This document shows, piece after piece, positions 26,966-35,851 of a stretch of 64,000 bases of DNA. The translations under genes were made by a program, and so were the position numbers. This stretch comes from Lachnospiraceae bacterium (GTDB taxonomy: Bacteria; Bacillota; Clostridia; Lachnospirales; Lachnospiraceae). Positions within the stretch are counted from its first letter, which is position 1; the number at the start of each line of letters is the position of its first letter. The stretch covers positions 1 through 64,000 of the forward strand of contig JAGBLN010000045.1 in the NCBI GenBank assembly GCA_017635395.1, in the 5' to 3' direction. The notes beneath the pieces were generated by a model, which had not been told where the DNA came from, ran no database searches, and saw only the letters and a program-made list of their open reading frames with translations.

Positions 26966-27832
26966 TTACTCATCCTTTTTGGATCCGAGATAAGCCTCTA
27001 TAACCTGTGGATTGTTCTGTATCTCAACAGGCGTGCCCTTGGCGATTATCCGTCCGAAATTGAGCACCGCGATAGTCTCGCATATACCCATAACCAGCTT
27101 CATATCATGCTCGATAAGCATTACGGCAATGCCGAATTCATCCCTTATCTTGCGGATGTTCTCCATGAGTTCCTCAGTTTCCGAAGGGTTCATGCCCGCT
27201 GCAGGCTCATCCAGCAGAAGGATCTTAGGCTCAGTTGCCAGAGCCCTGACGATCTCAAGTCTTCTCTGTGCACCATACGGAAGCGAATCTGCCGGGACAT
27301 CAGCCTGATCTGCCATACCGAATATATCAAGCAGTTCCAGAGCCTTTTCATGAGCCTTCTTTTCTTCTTTCCAATAAGAAGGCAGTCTGAAGATACCGCT
27401 CATCATACTGTAATTGATATGGTTATGAAGACCTATCTTTACATTTTCCTCTACGGTCAGCTTATCAAAAAGCCTTATATTCTGGAATGTTCTGGCAATA
27501 CCCGCTTCGTTAACAGCCGCAGGAGTCATTCCGTGGGTATCCTTGCCACACAGAAGTATGGTACCTCTTGTAGGCTGATAAACCTTTGTGAGCAGGTTGA
27601 AAATGGTAGTCTTGCCGGCACCGTTCGGTCCGATAAGTCCCATTATCTCTGTGGCACCCACGCCTATATTGAATTCATCAACTGCTGTAAGTCCGCCGAA
27701 ATCTATTCCCAGGTGTCTTGTCTCAAGAACAAGAGGCTTATCCATATCCCTCTTGTTTATGATGGTATCACTGGGGAGATTTACTATATTGCTTTCAGAG
27801 GCAGTTTTCTTCTCATTTGCATCAGACATCAT
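26966..27832 (-). CDS. livG: branched-chain amino-acid ABC transporter ATPase LivG
   Basis: The 288-residue ATPase shows Walker A GPNGAGKT, LPYGAQRRLEIVRALA at the signature position (the LivG form of the LSGGQ motif), Walker B ILLLDEPAAGMNP and the H-loop IEHDMKL. An N-terminal extension of about 35 residues, longer than usual, precedes the ATPase fold. The start codon overlaps the livM stop by four bases (ATGA), so the two are translationally coupled. A second Met directly follows the first; either could be used, with GGAGG four or seven bases upstream. Confidence 0.94.
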   Translation of the reverse strand: MMSDANEKKTASESNIVNLPSDTIINKRDMDKPLVLETRHLGIDFGGLTAVDEFNIGVGATEIMGLIGPNGAGKTTIFNLLTKVYQPTRGTILLCGKDTHGMTPAAVNEAGIARTFQNIRLFDKLTVEENVKIGLHNHINYSMMSGIFRLPSYWKEEKKAHEKALELLDIFGMADQADVPADSLPYGAQRRLEIVRALATEPKILLLDEPAAGMNPSETEELMENIRKIRDEFGIAVMLIEHDMKLVMGICETIAVLNFGRIIAKGTPVEIQNNPQVIEAYLGSKKDE

Positions 27833-28926
27833 GCCACCTCCTTTGCTTCATTATTACTCTTCTTTTTGTTGAAGATACCGGCCAGGATAGCCTTTACCTT
27901 TTCATTGTTCGTAAGCAGCATTACAAGTATGAGAACGATAGCATATACTAACATTCTGTAATCCTGGAAGTCTCTCAACATCTCAGGAAGTACCGTAAGC
28001 ACTGCCGCTGCGATAAGGGCACCTGTCATATTTCCTATTCCGCCAAGCACAACGAATACCAGTATGAGTATCGATGTGTTAAAGTCGAATTTCTTAGGCA
28101 CTATTGTCGAATAATTAAGGGCATAGAGAGCACCTGCAGCGCCTGCCAGTGCAGCTGATGTAACAAAAGCCATCATCTTATACTTGGTGATATGAAGGCC
28201 TGATGCCTCAGCCGCTATACGGTTGTCCCTTATAGCCATTATGGCCCTTCCGGATCTTGAATTAACAAGATTCTGTACGATCACAAGTACTACCAGCAAA
28301 AGAACCACGCCTGCCGCAAAGATCGAGATCTTCTTAATGGATGTGGCACCCATGGGTCCATTTAAAACAGTTGTACCGGTCAGTGCGGCAGGATCCAGTG
28401 AGAAATGAAGGCCAGTATCATCTATATAAATATACAGACAGTAAAGCAGGTTCTTTATTATCTCACCGAATGCAAGTGTAACAATGGCCAGATAGTCACC
28501 ATTCAGCCTTAGCACCGGGATACCGATAAGAACACCGGCAACTCCTGCAATAACGGCACCTGCCACTATTGATGCCACAAGTATCAGGATCTGCAGTCCG
28601 AGATTCTTCGAAAGTGTTGCTGCCGCAGGTGAATTGGACAGTATAACCGCCTCTACCACCACTCCGGTGAAAGCGCCTATGGACATAAAGCCCGCATGTC
28701 CGAGACTCAGTTCGCCTGATATACCAACTACCAGGTTAAGTGATACAGCCATTATCATGTATGAAACCACAGGTATCAGCTGACCTTTAAGTGAGTTGCT
28801 GAGTATCCCTGTAGATGACAGCGTTTGGAATATCACGAAAAATGCCAGCACGATTCCATAATTTAAGAAGGCATTCTTTGAAGCTTTGCTCATTTTCTTT
28901 TTTGTCATTTTCTCTTCTGCCATCAT
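27829..28926 (-). CDS. livM: branched-chain amino-acid ABC transporter permease LivM
   Basis: The 365-residue permease has about nine membrane helices and the family segments NLVVGISGELSLGHAGFMSIGAF, GDYLAIVTLAFGEIIKN and VVLGGIGNMTGALIAAAVL. It forms the membrane channel with LivH. GGAGG precedes two adjacent ATG codons; the second, at 28923, has the better six-base spacing. The N-terminus is Lys/Met-rich. livH ends 12 bases upstream and livG overlaps the 3' end by four bases. Confidence 0.93.
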   Translation of the reverse strand: MMAEEKMTKKKMSKASKNAFLNYGIVLAFFVIFQTLSSTGILSNSLKGQLIPVVSYMIMAVSLNLVVGISGELSLGHAGFMSIGAFTGVVVEAVILSNSPAAATLSKNLGLQILILVASIVAGAVIAGVAGVLIGIPVLRLNGDYLAIVTLAFGEIIKNLLYCLYIYIDDTGLHFSLDPAALTGTTVLNGPMGATSIKKISIFAAGVVLLLVVLVIVQNLVNSRSGRAIMAIRDNRIAAEASGLHITKYKMMAFVTSAALAGAAGALYALNYSTIVPKKFDFNTSILILVFVVLGGIGNMTGALIAAAVLTVLPEMLRDFQDYRMLVYAIVLILVMLLTNNEKVKAILAGIFNKKKSNNEAKEVA

Positions 28927-28938
28927 TTGCCTCCTTCC

Positions 28939-29847
28939 TCAGACCTTTTCCCTGATCTTTTTGCCCAAAAGTCCGCTGGGCCTTACCAGAAGGACAATGA
29001 TAAGTACTGCAAATACGAATATATCAGAGGGAACCGAAGGGAACTTGGCCCTTGCGATTATCTCTATCACGCCGAGCAGTATGCCGCCTATCATGGCGCC
29101 CGGTATGGAACCTATACCACCGAATACCGCTGCAACGAAGGCTTTGATACCGGGCATAGCTCCTGTAGTAGGCACCAGATTTGGATATGCGGTACAGAGC
29201 AGCACACCTGCTATCGCAGCAAGACCTGAGCCGATTGCAAAGGTCATTGATATTGTGAAGTCAACATTTATTCCCATAAGGGTTGCAGCGCCCTTATCCT
29301 CTGATACGGCACGCATGGCCTTACCCATCTTGGTCTTATTTGTGAAAAGAGTCAGGCCTACCATTATGGCGATATTTACAAGTATGGTGATAAGCGTCGT
29401 AGCAGATATAACTATGCCGCCGCTCTCCGTTCCGTCAGCAGCCACTTCTACCTGGCCTATAACCAGGGGCGGAATGGATGCAAATATATCCGGGAAAACC
29501 TTAGGGTTGGAAGTCCATATGAGAAGCGCCGCATTCTGCAGGAAATATGACACACCTATTGCAGTGATGAGCACCGCAAGGGATGTGGCATTACGCAGGG
29601 GCTTGTATGCCAGTCTCTCAACAACAATACCCAGTATGGTGCAGACCACCATTGAAAAGAGTACTGCAAGCGCAGGCGGCCATCCAAGATATGTCATGGT
29701 ACAGAAGGAAGCATATCCTCCCACCATTATGACATCACCATGTGCGAAATTCAGCATCTTTGCTATACCATAAACCATGGTATAACCAAGCGCTATTATC
29801 GCATAAACACTTCCCAGGCTGATTCCGTTTATTAAATAAGTCAGCAT
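28939..29847 (-). CDS. livH: branched-chain amino-acid ABC transporter permease LivH
   Basis: The 302-residue permease has about eight membrane helices and typical LivH motifs: NGISLGSVYAIIALGYTMVYG, NFAHGDVIMVGGY and FGGIGSIPGAMIGGILLG. The ATG at 29847 is chosen because GGGAG lies six bases upstream; an earlier in-frame start at 29892 would add 15 non-homologous residues. It is separated from livJ by a 387-base region containing hairpins, so livHMGF may be expressed at a lower level than the binding-protein gene. Confidence 0.93.
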   Translation of the reverse strand: MLTYLINGISLGSVYAIIALGYTMVYGIAKMLNFAHGDVIMVGGYASFCTMTYLGWPPALAVLFSMVVCTILGIVVERLAYKPLRNATSLAVLITAIGVSYFLQNAALLIWTSNPKVFPDIFASIPPLVIGQVEVAADGTESGGIVISATTLITILVNIAIMVGLTLFTNKTKMGKAMRAVSEDKGAATLMGINVDFTISMTFAIGSGLAAIAGVLLCTAYPNLVPTTGAMPGIKAFVAAVFGGIGSIPGAMIGGILLGVIEIIARAKFPSVPSDIFVFAVLIIVLLVRPSGLLGKKIREKV

Positions 29848-30014
29848 AGCGTTCTCCCTGTCTAATAAGTATCTTTCTGTTACCAAATCCACATCTTACG
29901 ATAGATCATTTTCCGTAAATGTGGTGAAAAAGCACTCAACAAGTTTCTATTCTACTACATTCCCTGCACTAAATCGAGTACATTTTCATCACATCTACTC
30001 TGTTTTAAAGAATA

Positions 30015-30044
30015 AGGGCTGCCCTTATCCGGACAGCCCCTGTA
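30015..30044 (-). terminator. partial terminator between livJ and livH
   Basis: On the minus strand GGGGCTGTCC...GCAGCCC forms a GC-rich stem followed by the interrupted tract TTATTCTTT. Position between binding-protein and permease genes fits an attenuating terminator. Confidence 0.45.
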
Positions 30045-30089
30045 AGATTTAAGCCTAAAAATTCAGTCGGTTCCGGTCTGTATTACATA

Positions 30090-30171
30090 CCGTAACTGTT
30101 CAGAACCCTTCGTGTTCTTCCAGTTACGGCAGCCTGCAATTAAAGGTTTGCTTCGCAAACAGCAGGCTGCC
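30090..30171. repeat. nested palindromes downstream of livJ
   Basis: Two inverted repeats abut. The first pairs CCGTAACTG (30090-30098) with CAGTTACGG (30121-30129) and encloses AGAAC/GTTCT. The second pairs GGCAGCCTGC (30128-30137) with GCAGGCTGCC (30162-30171) and encloses GTTTGC-TTC-GCAAAC (30046-based offset: 30146-30160). Each outer stem is perfect at nine or ten base pairs. Confidence 0.75.
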
Positions 30172-30189
30172 ATTCCAGAATCCACTCAT

Positions 30190-30225
30190 TCGTACGCCTT
30201 CAGCAGCAAGTGCTTCGGGCTATCC
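30190..30225 (-). repeat. dispersed intergenic repeat, copy 1 (after livJ)
   Basis: The 36-base element starts, on the minus strand, with GGATAGCCCGAAGC and ends with GGCGTACGA. It matches the 37-base element at 58045-58081 at 31 of 37 aligned positions (five substitutions and one gap). It lies ten bases after the livJ stop. Confidence 0.65.
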
Positions 30226-30234
30226 TGACAGTTA

Positions 30235-31485
30235 TTACATACCTACATATGCACCGTTCTGGATAACAACAGCCTTAGGAGCCTTGTTTACCTCACCTGT
30301 GCTGTTCCATACCATGCCTGCACCTGTGATACCGTCAGCTGAGAAGTTAGGATCTGTAAATACAGATATAAGGATCTCGCAAAGCTCTTCGTGAGACATA
30401 CCTGTTACATCAAGACCACCGTTATTTGCTGCATAGTACTGAAGAGCAGCGTAGATAGCGTAAGGGCAGTCATAACCGTCAGCAGCGAACTGTGAAGGCA
30501 CTTCGTTGTAGTTCTCGTTGTACTTTGCTACGAAATTCTGTGTCTTCTCATCAGCAGCATCAGCTGAGAAAGGTGTAAGAAGGATTACGCCCTCTGCAAG
30601 AGATGTATCGAATCCCTCAAGAGTAAGGATACCGTCCATACCGTCAACACCGAACATCTTAGGTGAATAACCCATCTCTGAAGCCTGTCTTAAGATCAGG
30701 GACGCAGGCTGATAGTAGATAGGAAGGAAAAGGAGATCTGCTCCTGCATCCTTTGCAGCACCAAGCTGTACCTTGAAGTCTGTAGCAGTATCATCAGTAA
30801 ATGTTGTCTCTGAAACAACCTCAAGACCAAGCTCATCAGCCTTTGCCTTGAATGTCTGATAGATACCTGATGAATAAGCATCACCATTGTTGTAGATTAT
30901 AGCAACCTTTGTTGCAAGTGCATTGTCAACGATGTACTGAGCTGATGCAGAACCCTGGTTAGGATCTGAGAAGCAAAGCTGGAATACGTTGTCCTTGCCC
31001 TCTGTAACAGTAGGTGAAGAAGCTGAAGGTGTAAGCATGAATACACGGTCGGAATTAGCCTCTGCTGAAACAGCTACGCAGGGAGAAGTAGTAACAGTAC
31101 CTACTATAACCTGAACATCATTATCAAGCAGTGTATGATATGCATTTACAGAGATTTCAGGATCATGCACATCATCCTGAGGATCAAGTGTCATCTGGAA
31201 ACCTGTTCCAAGTGCGTTGATCTCGTCAACAGCGATGGTAGCACCGTTCTTTACAGCTGTTCCGTAAATTGCAGCAGCGCCTGTCATAGGTCCGATAACA
31301 CCTACATTAAGAGTACCTGTAAGCTCACCGCCTTCACCTGTTGTCTGAGCCTCAGTACCTGCGCCTTCATCGCCTGTTGTCTGAGTCTCTGTGCCTGTTG
31401 TCTCGCCGCTTCCTGATGTACATGCAGTAAGAGCTGTTACTGACATAACACCTGCAAGAAGCATACCCAAAAGTTTCTTTTTCAT
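30235..31485 (-). CDS. livJ: branched-chain amino-acid binding lipoprotein
   Basis: The 416-residue extracellular solute-binding protein starts MKKKLLGMLLAGVMSVTALTAC, a lipoprotein signal whose lipobox Cys is about residue 22. A Thr/Gly/Glu-rich linker of about 35 residues follows, then a Peripla_BP_6 fold (LNVGVIGPMTGAAAIYGTAV..., VGTVTTSPCVAVS, MLTPSASSPTVTEG). The ATG at 31485 has GGAGG seven bases upstream; a start 28 codons earlier is rejected. It is the first gene of livJHMGF. The ligand is probably Leu/Ile/Val by operon context; related proteins can bind other amino acids. Confidence 0.93.
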   Translation of the reverse strand: MKKKLLGMLLAGVMSVTALTACTSGSGETTGTETQTTGDEGAGTEAQTTGEGGELTGTLNVGVIGPMTGAAAIYGTAVKNGATIAVDEINALGTGFQMTLDPQDDVHDPEISVNAYHTLLDNDVQVIVGTVTTSPCVAVSAEANSDRVFMLTPSASSPTVTEGKDNVFQLCFSDPNQGSASAQYIVDNALATKVAIIYNNGDAYSSGIYQTFKAKADELGLEVVSETTFTDDTATDFKVQLGAAKDAGADLLFLPIYYQPASLILRQASEMGYSPKMFGVDGMDGILTLEGFDTSLAEGVILLTPFSADAADEKTQNFVAKYNENYNEVPSQFAADGYDCPYAIYAALQYYAANNGGLDVTGMSHEELCEILISVFTDPNFSADGITGAGMVWNSTGEVNKAPKAVVIQNGAYVGM

Positions 31486-31620
31486 AATTTGCCTCCTTTT
31501 TTTACGCAGATCACTCTGCCTCCCATTGACCAAGTGCCCTAAAATTAAAAAATTCCAAAGACAGGACAAATGCCCTATGCTTTGAAACCCCCTTGTTTCA
31601 GTACATTTGATCTATGAGTT

Positions 31621-31649
31621 ATGTTACCACTCAATTTGTCATAATTCAA
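31621..31649 (-). promoter_or_regulatory. probable livJ promoter
   Basis: Minus-strand TTGAAT (31644-31649) and TAACAT (31621-31626) are 17 bases apart. This gives a leader of about 128 bases to the livJ ATG. An inverted repeat, TTTGTA-N7-TACAAA at 31659-31677, lies just upstream of the -35 and could be an operator. Confidence 0.5.
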
Positions 31650-31755
31650 GATATTTCATTTGTATAATATGTACAAAATTACAATGACCATTAGCCTTGA
31701 GGATACAAATTTTCACAATCCCGAACAATACCACCTATGCACAACTTACTATGGC

Positions 31756-31790
31756 TTGTATTTTCTATGTACTGTTGTATCATTACAACA
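31756..31790 (+). promoter_or_regulatory. probable promoter with overlapping dyad ahead of the HAD gene
   Basis: TTGTAT (31756-31761) and TATCAT (31778-31783) are 16 bases apart. A perfect dyad, TGTTGTA-TCAT-TACAACA (31773-31790), covers the -10 element, as expected for a repressor site. Confidence 0.45.
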
Positions 31791-31914
31791 TTGAGCGTTA
31801 TTACATTTTTCCGCACCGATAGCTCACCTGCCGGCGGGGCAGTTCGCCAGCTCACTTTACACCGGCAGAAGAGCATATACGGTGTAGAGAATCCACTATA
31901 TGCACGGAGGCATT

Positions 31915-32520
31915 ATGATCAAAAACATCATCTTTGACATAGGCATGGTACTTGCTGACTTCAGATATGAAGCATATATGCGTGATGACCTGGGATTCGA
32001 TGACGAAACGATAAGAGTCTTTAAAGAACGCATAGTAGAAAATCCACTTTGGAATGAGATTGACAGGAGTGCCATTCCGCTTGATGAGGTTATACGAGAA
32101 ATGAAATCCCGTGTTCCTGAATACCATGATGAGGCAGAGATTTTTTTTGACCGCGTGGTTAATATCATCGCGTCCTATGACTACAGCAGGCCATGGCTCG
32201 AGGAATTAAAAGCAAAAGGATACAGAGTTTATCTCCTCTCCAATTATTCAAAGGATTATTTTGAACTGCACAGAAAGTCGAAATTCACCTTTGTTGACCT
32301 CGTAGATGGCATGGTAATATCCGGTTTTGAAAAAATAAACAAACCTGAACCCGAGATTTATAAAATCCTGTTAAACAGGTATTCACTTATCCCCGAAGAA
32401 TGCGTCTTCATGGACGACCGTGAAGTCAATGTAGAAGCAGCAAAAAAGCTTCACATACACGCCTTCGTTTTCAACGGTTACGAAGACGCACGCGCGAAGC
32501 TTGATACACTACTATCATAA
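31915..32520 (+). CDS. HAD-superfamily hydrolase (subfamily IA)
   Basis: The 201-residue protein has HAD motif I IIFDIGMVLADF (the usual DxD is here DIG, so the second Asp is replaced by Gly), motif II LLSNYS, motif III Lys in INKPEPEIY and motif IV FMDDREVNVEAA. Loss of the second Asp occurs in some HAD-IA members such as dehalogenase-like and YihX-type phosphatases. The ATG at 31915 has GGAGG four bases upstream; an ATG five codons earlier overlaps that site. Substrate unknown. The gene is alone on this strand, with a leader that can form TACACCG/CGGTGTA and CTGCC/GGCAG hairpins. Confidence 0.85.
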   Translation: MIKNIIFDIGMVLADFRYEAYMRDDLGFDDETIRVFKERIVENPLWNEIDRSAIPLDEVIREMKSRVPEYHDEAEIFFDRVVNIIASYDYSRPWLEELKAKGYRVYLLSNYSKDYFELHRKSKFTFVDLVDGMVISGFEKINKPEPEIYKILLNRYSLIPEECVFMDDREVNVEAAKKLHIHAFVFNGYEDARAKLDTLLS

Positions 32521-32577
32521 CTTTCAACGCTGACAGACCACCTGGCCGCAAGGGAAATCAAACTAACCTATCCCTTT

Positions 32578-33972
32578 TTACACAGGATTTCCGCCCTGCC
32601 CATTCCCGAATGTATTGTTATTTCCAAAAGTATCCGCATTACCGAACGGATCAGAGTTCCCAAAGTTATATGAATTGCCAGTTCCCGGTACTGATGCCCC
32701 CGGATTCTGCGGTGCACCATACAGTCCTGTACCGGAATTACTGCCATAAGAATTCAAGCTGTCATAATTCTGTGACAGGCCATTTCCTGAAAAAACATTC
32801 TCTGCCGGCTGCTGAGCTACGCCACCCAGAATTGGATCCATAGACGCACTCCCGCCTGGGATCTGTGACTGCAGGCCGTTACCGTTAAGTCCCGCGGTCT
32901 TGCTCTCAAAAGTATTAACAGGCTGAGGCGCGCCGCCCCCCAGATAGGAATCCATGCTCCTGCCTGCAGGCTGTGCAAAAGGATTAGGATTATTTACAGG
33001 CTGGGTTTCAGTAGAAGCGCCTACTATTTCAGGGGCAACAGTCTGGTTTCCGAACATCGGATTAACATTTTTCAGCGCATCGGGTGTATCCGTAGGCGCA
33101 GTCTGGGGTGCGAAATTCTCTGCAGTCTTTCCATAAGCTGTAACAGCCCCGCCCTGAGCAGCAAATCCGGCAGATGCTGCATCTGTATCTACCTTGGCTG
33201 AACTTGAAAATGCAGAGCTTAGTGTAGAAGCGTTAAAGTTATCCTGATCATTTCCCTGTGGTCCGTAATACTCTCTTGCAGTCTTAGGCGCCATGGCATT
33301 CATAAAATTCTCATCCCTGCGCTCTTTTATTAACAGAGCCAGACATACCAGACCAATAATTATAAATATGACACCAAGTATAAGCGTTGTACGATGCTGA
33401 CCTTTATCCTGTACAATGAAGTAAGGAGTGTAATATGCCAGAGTTTCCTCTCTTGAAAGAGAAAGGCCGGTCTCCTCATTATATTCCATGAGCAGGTCTA
33501 TGTCCTCATTGGAAAACTTCTTGAGCACACCGTCTGCCCTAAATATGGTGGTAGGCATGTTCTCATAGGTGCAAAGACTGCTTTCATACCAGTTCCAGGT
33601 CTTATCCATCTGGCTTTCGAACATGGAATACTGTGATGTTCCGGCAGCAATGATAATGGAATGATCCCAGCACATCTCACCATTGCTGTCCTGATATATT
33701 ATCGGGACTTCAAAATATCCGGAAGTCTCCCTTTCGGAGGTAACAACGCCAAAGGTCTTATGCTGGGTTACAACAGAAATAGGCTGTCCCCAGACGCACC
33801 TGACATCCACTGCAACATGCTGACCGTTCTTAAGCGCCGCAAATCCTGCATCATCCAGCTCATACAGATCCACCGCAGGTTTTGAAAGCGCAATGACATT
33901 CTTTACCGAAGGAAAGAACATCACTAAACCTAATATCAGAAATACCAGCATCAGTTTTAATTTCATACTCAT
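32578..33972 (-). CDS. membrane protein with Asn/Gly-rich C-terminal tail
   Basis: The 464-residue protein is unrecognised. A signal-anchor helix (residues about 5-28) and a second helix at about 197-219 (LILGVIFIIIGLVCLALLI) bracket an extracytoplasmic domain of about 165 residues with a conserved-looking core (AVDVRCVWGQPISVV, PIIYQDSNGEMCWDHSIIIAAG). The C-terminal 240 residues are cytosolic by topology and low in complexity: Asn, Gly, Gln, Ser and Pro with repeats such as FGNADTFGNNNTFGNGQ. GAGGG lies six bases before the ATG. Its 3' end faces the HAD gene. Neighbours give no functional clue. Confidence 0.7.
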   Translation of the reverse strand: MSMKLKLMLVFLILGLVMFFPSVKNVIALSKPAVDLYELDDAGFAALKNGQHVAVDVRCVWGQPISVVTQHKTFGVVTSERETSGYFEVPIIYQDSNGEMCWDHSIIIAAGTSQYSMFESQMDKTWNWYESSLCTYENMPTTIFRADGVLKKFSNEDIDLLMEYNEETGLSLSREETLAYYTPYFIVQDKGQHRTTLILGVIFIIIGLVCLALLIKERRDENFMNAMAPKTAREYYGPQGNDQDNFNASTLSSAFSSSAKVDTDAASAGFAAQGGAVTAYGKTAENFAPQTAPTDTPDALKNVNPMFGNQTVAPEIVGASTETQPVNNPNPFAQPAGRSMDSYLGGGAPQPVNTFESKTAGLNGNGLQSQIPGGSASMDPILGGVAQQPAENVFSGNGLSQNYDSLNSYGSNSGTGLYGAPQNPGASVPGTGNSYNFGNSDPFGNADTFGNNNTFGNGQGGNPV

Positions 33973-34023
33973 GGCAAACCCTCAATAATTTTTTCCACAA
34001 ACTACGCATCCATAGATCCTGTA

Positions 34024-35130
34024 TTACTCCAGTTTAAGATCCCCATCCTTTACCCAGCCTAACTTCCTGCACACCATATTGATAAGCGGTGCAATAATTG
34101 CCGGCAGTACAATGGATATCAGTATAAGCCCTATCCACTCCCACGCTCCAGGCGTTATTGCAGTTGCCCCCTGTGCAAGCGCTGCTTCACTGGGATTTGT
34201 CCAGCCCGTGAACACACCTATCTGTCCCACTAATCCACAGGTACCCATACCTGACGATACAGGCGCACCATTCATCTGAAGTTTGAACAAACATGTAGCC
34301 AGCGGGCCTGTTATGGCACTGGTCACTATAGGAGCGATCCATATACGGGGGTTCTTTATTATGTTAGGCATCTGCAGCATGGAAGTACCAATTCCCTGAG
34401 ATACGATACCGCCCCATTTATTTTCCTTAAAGCTCATAACAGCAAATCCGACCATCTGAGCACAACATCCTGCAACAGCAGCTCCGCCTGCAAGACCTGT
34501 AAGTCCGAATGCTGCACAAATGGCAGCAGAAGATATAGGCAATGTAAGCGCAACGCCTACCAACACAGAAACAAGTATCCCCATAAGGAAAGGCTGAAGC
34601 TCTGTAGCCCACATAATGAGATTTCCTGTCCACATGGCAGCCCGTCCGAGCGGAGGTGCCACCAGTGCAGACAAACCTACACCTACGCCAATCGTTACAA
34701 GCGGGGTCAGCAGTATATCAACCTTTGTTTCCTTTGATACAAGCTTTCCGATTTCAGCAGAAAAGATAGCAACCACCAGCACCGCAAGAGGACCGCCGGC
34801 ACCACCAAGAGCATTGGAAGAAAACCCGACTGCAATAAGAGAAAACAGAACCAGCGGAGGGCACTTCAGGGCATAGCCGATTGCAACGGCCATGGCAGGG
34901 CCACTCATCGCACTTGCAAGTCCGCCTACCGTATATTCCTTCTCAGCTACAGTCGCAACCGTCTGCGTAAGAAAGCCTATGTGGAACTGCTTTCCTATCG
35001 TATCTATTATTGTACCTATGAGCAGTGAACAGAAAAGTCCCTGCGCCATCGCTCCCAGCGCATCAATACCATATCTTTTTAATGATATTTCAATATCCTT
35101 CTTTTTTAAGAAATCCTTTAACTTGTCCAT
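34024..35130 (-). CDS. PTS EIIC-like membrane permease
   Basis: The 368-residue protein has about ten membrane helices and resembles the PTS_EIIC_2 family (related to Clostridium PfoR): YGIDALGAMAQGLFCSLLIGTIIDTIG at the N-terminus, and Gly/Ala-rich helices such as GGPLAVLVVAIFSAEIG. No EIIA or EIIB domain is fused or adjacent, so the transported substrate and phosphorelay partner are unknown. The ATG at 35130 has GGAGG eight bases upstream; a longer start at 35193 adds 21 residues without homology. A terminator of the upstream pilin gene separates the two. Confidence 0.78.
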   Translation of the reverse strand: MDKLKDFLKKKDIEISLKRYGIDALGAMAQGLFCSLLIGTIIDTIGKQFHIGFLTQTVATVAEKEYTVGGLASAMSGPAMAVAIGYALKCPPLVLFSLIAVGFSSNALGGAGGPLAVLVVAIFSAEIGKLVSKETKVDILLTPLVTIGVGVGLSALVAPPLGRAAMWTGNLIMWATELQPFLMGILVSVLVGVALTLPISSAAICAAFGLTGLAGGAAVAGCCAQMVGFAVMSFKENKWGGIVSQGIGTSMLQMPNIIKNPRIWIAPIVTSAITGPLATCLFKLQMNGAPVSSGMGTCGLVGQIGVFTGWTNPSEAALAQGATAITPGAWEWIGLILISIVLPAIIAPLINMVCRKLGWVKDGDLKLE

Positions 35131-35253
35131 CGTTTTCTGCCTCCGGCACATATTTGTGATTGTTGTAGACTGCCATTTCAGACGCAATGGCAACGGGTTA
35201 TTTTTATCTTAAAACTCCGGTTCTGTCAAGAGAATAATTTACAGAAATAACCC

Positions 35254-35282
35254 AAAAGACTGACGGCCCGAAGCCGTCAGTC
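35254..35282 (-). terminator. terminator after the pilin gene
   Basis: GACTGACGGC and GCCGTCAGTC form a perfect ten-base-pair stem with a five-base loop, followed by TTTT on the minus strand. It lies 30 bases after the pilin stop. Confidence 0.8.
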
Positions 35283-35311
35283 GCACTTTTTAAACATTGC
35301 AGATAGTCCAT

Positions 35312-35851
35312 CTAGTGTATCGAAATAACCTTGGATGCTTCATTATCCGGATCTTCAAGAGCCTTCCATGCATTAGCATCACTTCCAGACGGTCCCGCAT
35401 GTATCTGCTTTTTTCCGGTATTGTCAGTATTGGTTATCCACATTGCCAGCGGATTGTCCGCACTGCCCTTATACTGTACATATATAGTACTTGAGGAATT
35501 GTGCGTTGATTTTATTTCATTGATATAATTTGCCTGACTGAAGTCGCTCCATCCCAGCGTATCCAGCGCCTCTTTTGCAAATAATGTGGATGTATCAATC
35601 TCATCAAGCTTCATTGGTGCATCTGCCATCTTTGCTATTTCTTCCATAGAATCAGACCGCTGCACGACATCCGGATCAGTCGAAGCATATGTGACAGCCG
35701 CATATATGGAATTAAGCATCTGTATATCAGAAGATATCTTTGCTTTTTCAATATACCTAATCAGTATCGGTGCCATAACAGCAACCAGGATAGCCATTAT
35801 AGCAATAACAATTATTAGTTCTACAAGCGAAAAACCTTTATCCTTTTTCAT
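35312..35851 (-). CDS. type IV pilin-like protein
   Basis: The 179-residue product has a classic class III prepilin start, MKKDKGFSLVELIIVIAIMA, with the prepilin-peptidase site between Gly and Phe and Glu at mature position 5, followed by a long hydrophobic helix. The globular part is unremarkable and Ser/Asp-rich. It would be a pilin or pseudopilin. No peptidase, assembly ATPase or inner-membrane platform gene lies in this window, so any machinery is elsewhere. GAGG lies eight bases before the ATG and a strong terminator follows, so it is monocistronic. Confidence 0.85.
   Translation of the reverse strand: MKKDKGFSLVELIIVIAIMAILVAVMAPILIRYIEKAKISSDIQMLNSIYAAVTYASTDPDVVQRSDSMEEIAKMADAPMKLDEIDTSTLFAKEALDTLGWSDFSQANYINEIKSTHNSSSTIYVQYKGSADNPLAMWITNTDNTGKKQIHAGPSGSDANAWKALEDPDNEASKVISIH

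Larger units (their letters stand above)
29848..30234 (-). other. livJ-livH intergenic region, hairpin-rich, no gene
   Basis: No credible coding region is visible on either strand. In transcription order it holds the dispersed repeat (30190-30225), a nested palindromic block (30090-30171) and a GGGCTG/CAGCCC hairpin (about 30015-30044) with only a broken T-run, which may terminate part of the livJ transcript. The AT-rich part near 29870-29990 has no obvious consensus promoter for livH. Confidence 0.7.
31486..31914. other. divergent livJ / HAD-phosphatase intergenic region, no gene
   Basis: The 429 bases hold promoters for both directions, two inverted repeats that could be operators, and a hairpin-rich leader before the HAD gene. 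No coding region with a ribosome binding site was found here. Confidence 0.7.

Noticed and set aside
26957..27961. Long open frame on the plus strand opposite livG
   Set aside because: It lies wholly opposite a well-supported gene, has no ribosome binding site and no recognisable protein features; it is a by-product of livG and livM codon use.
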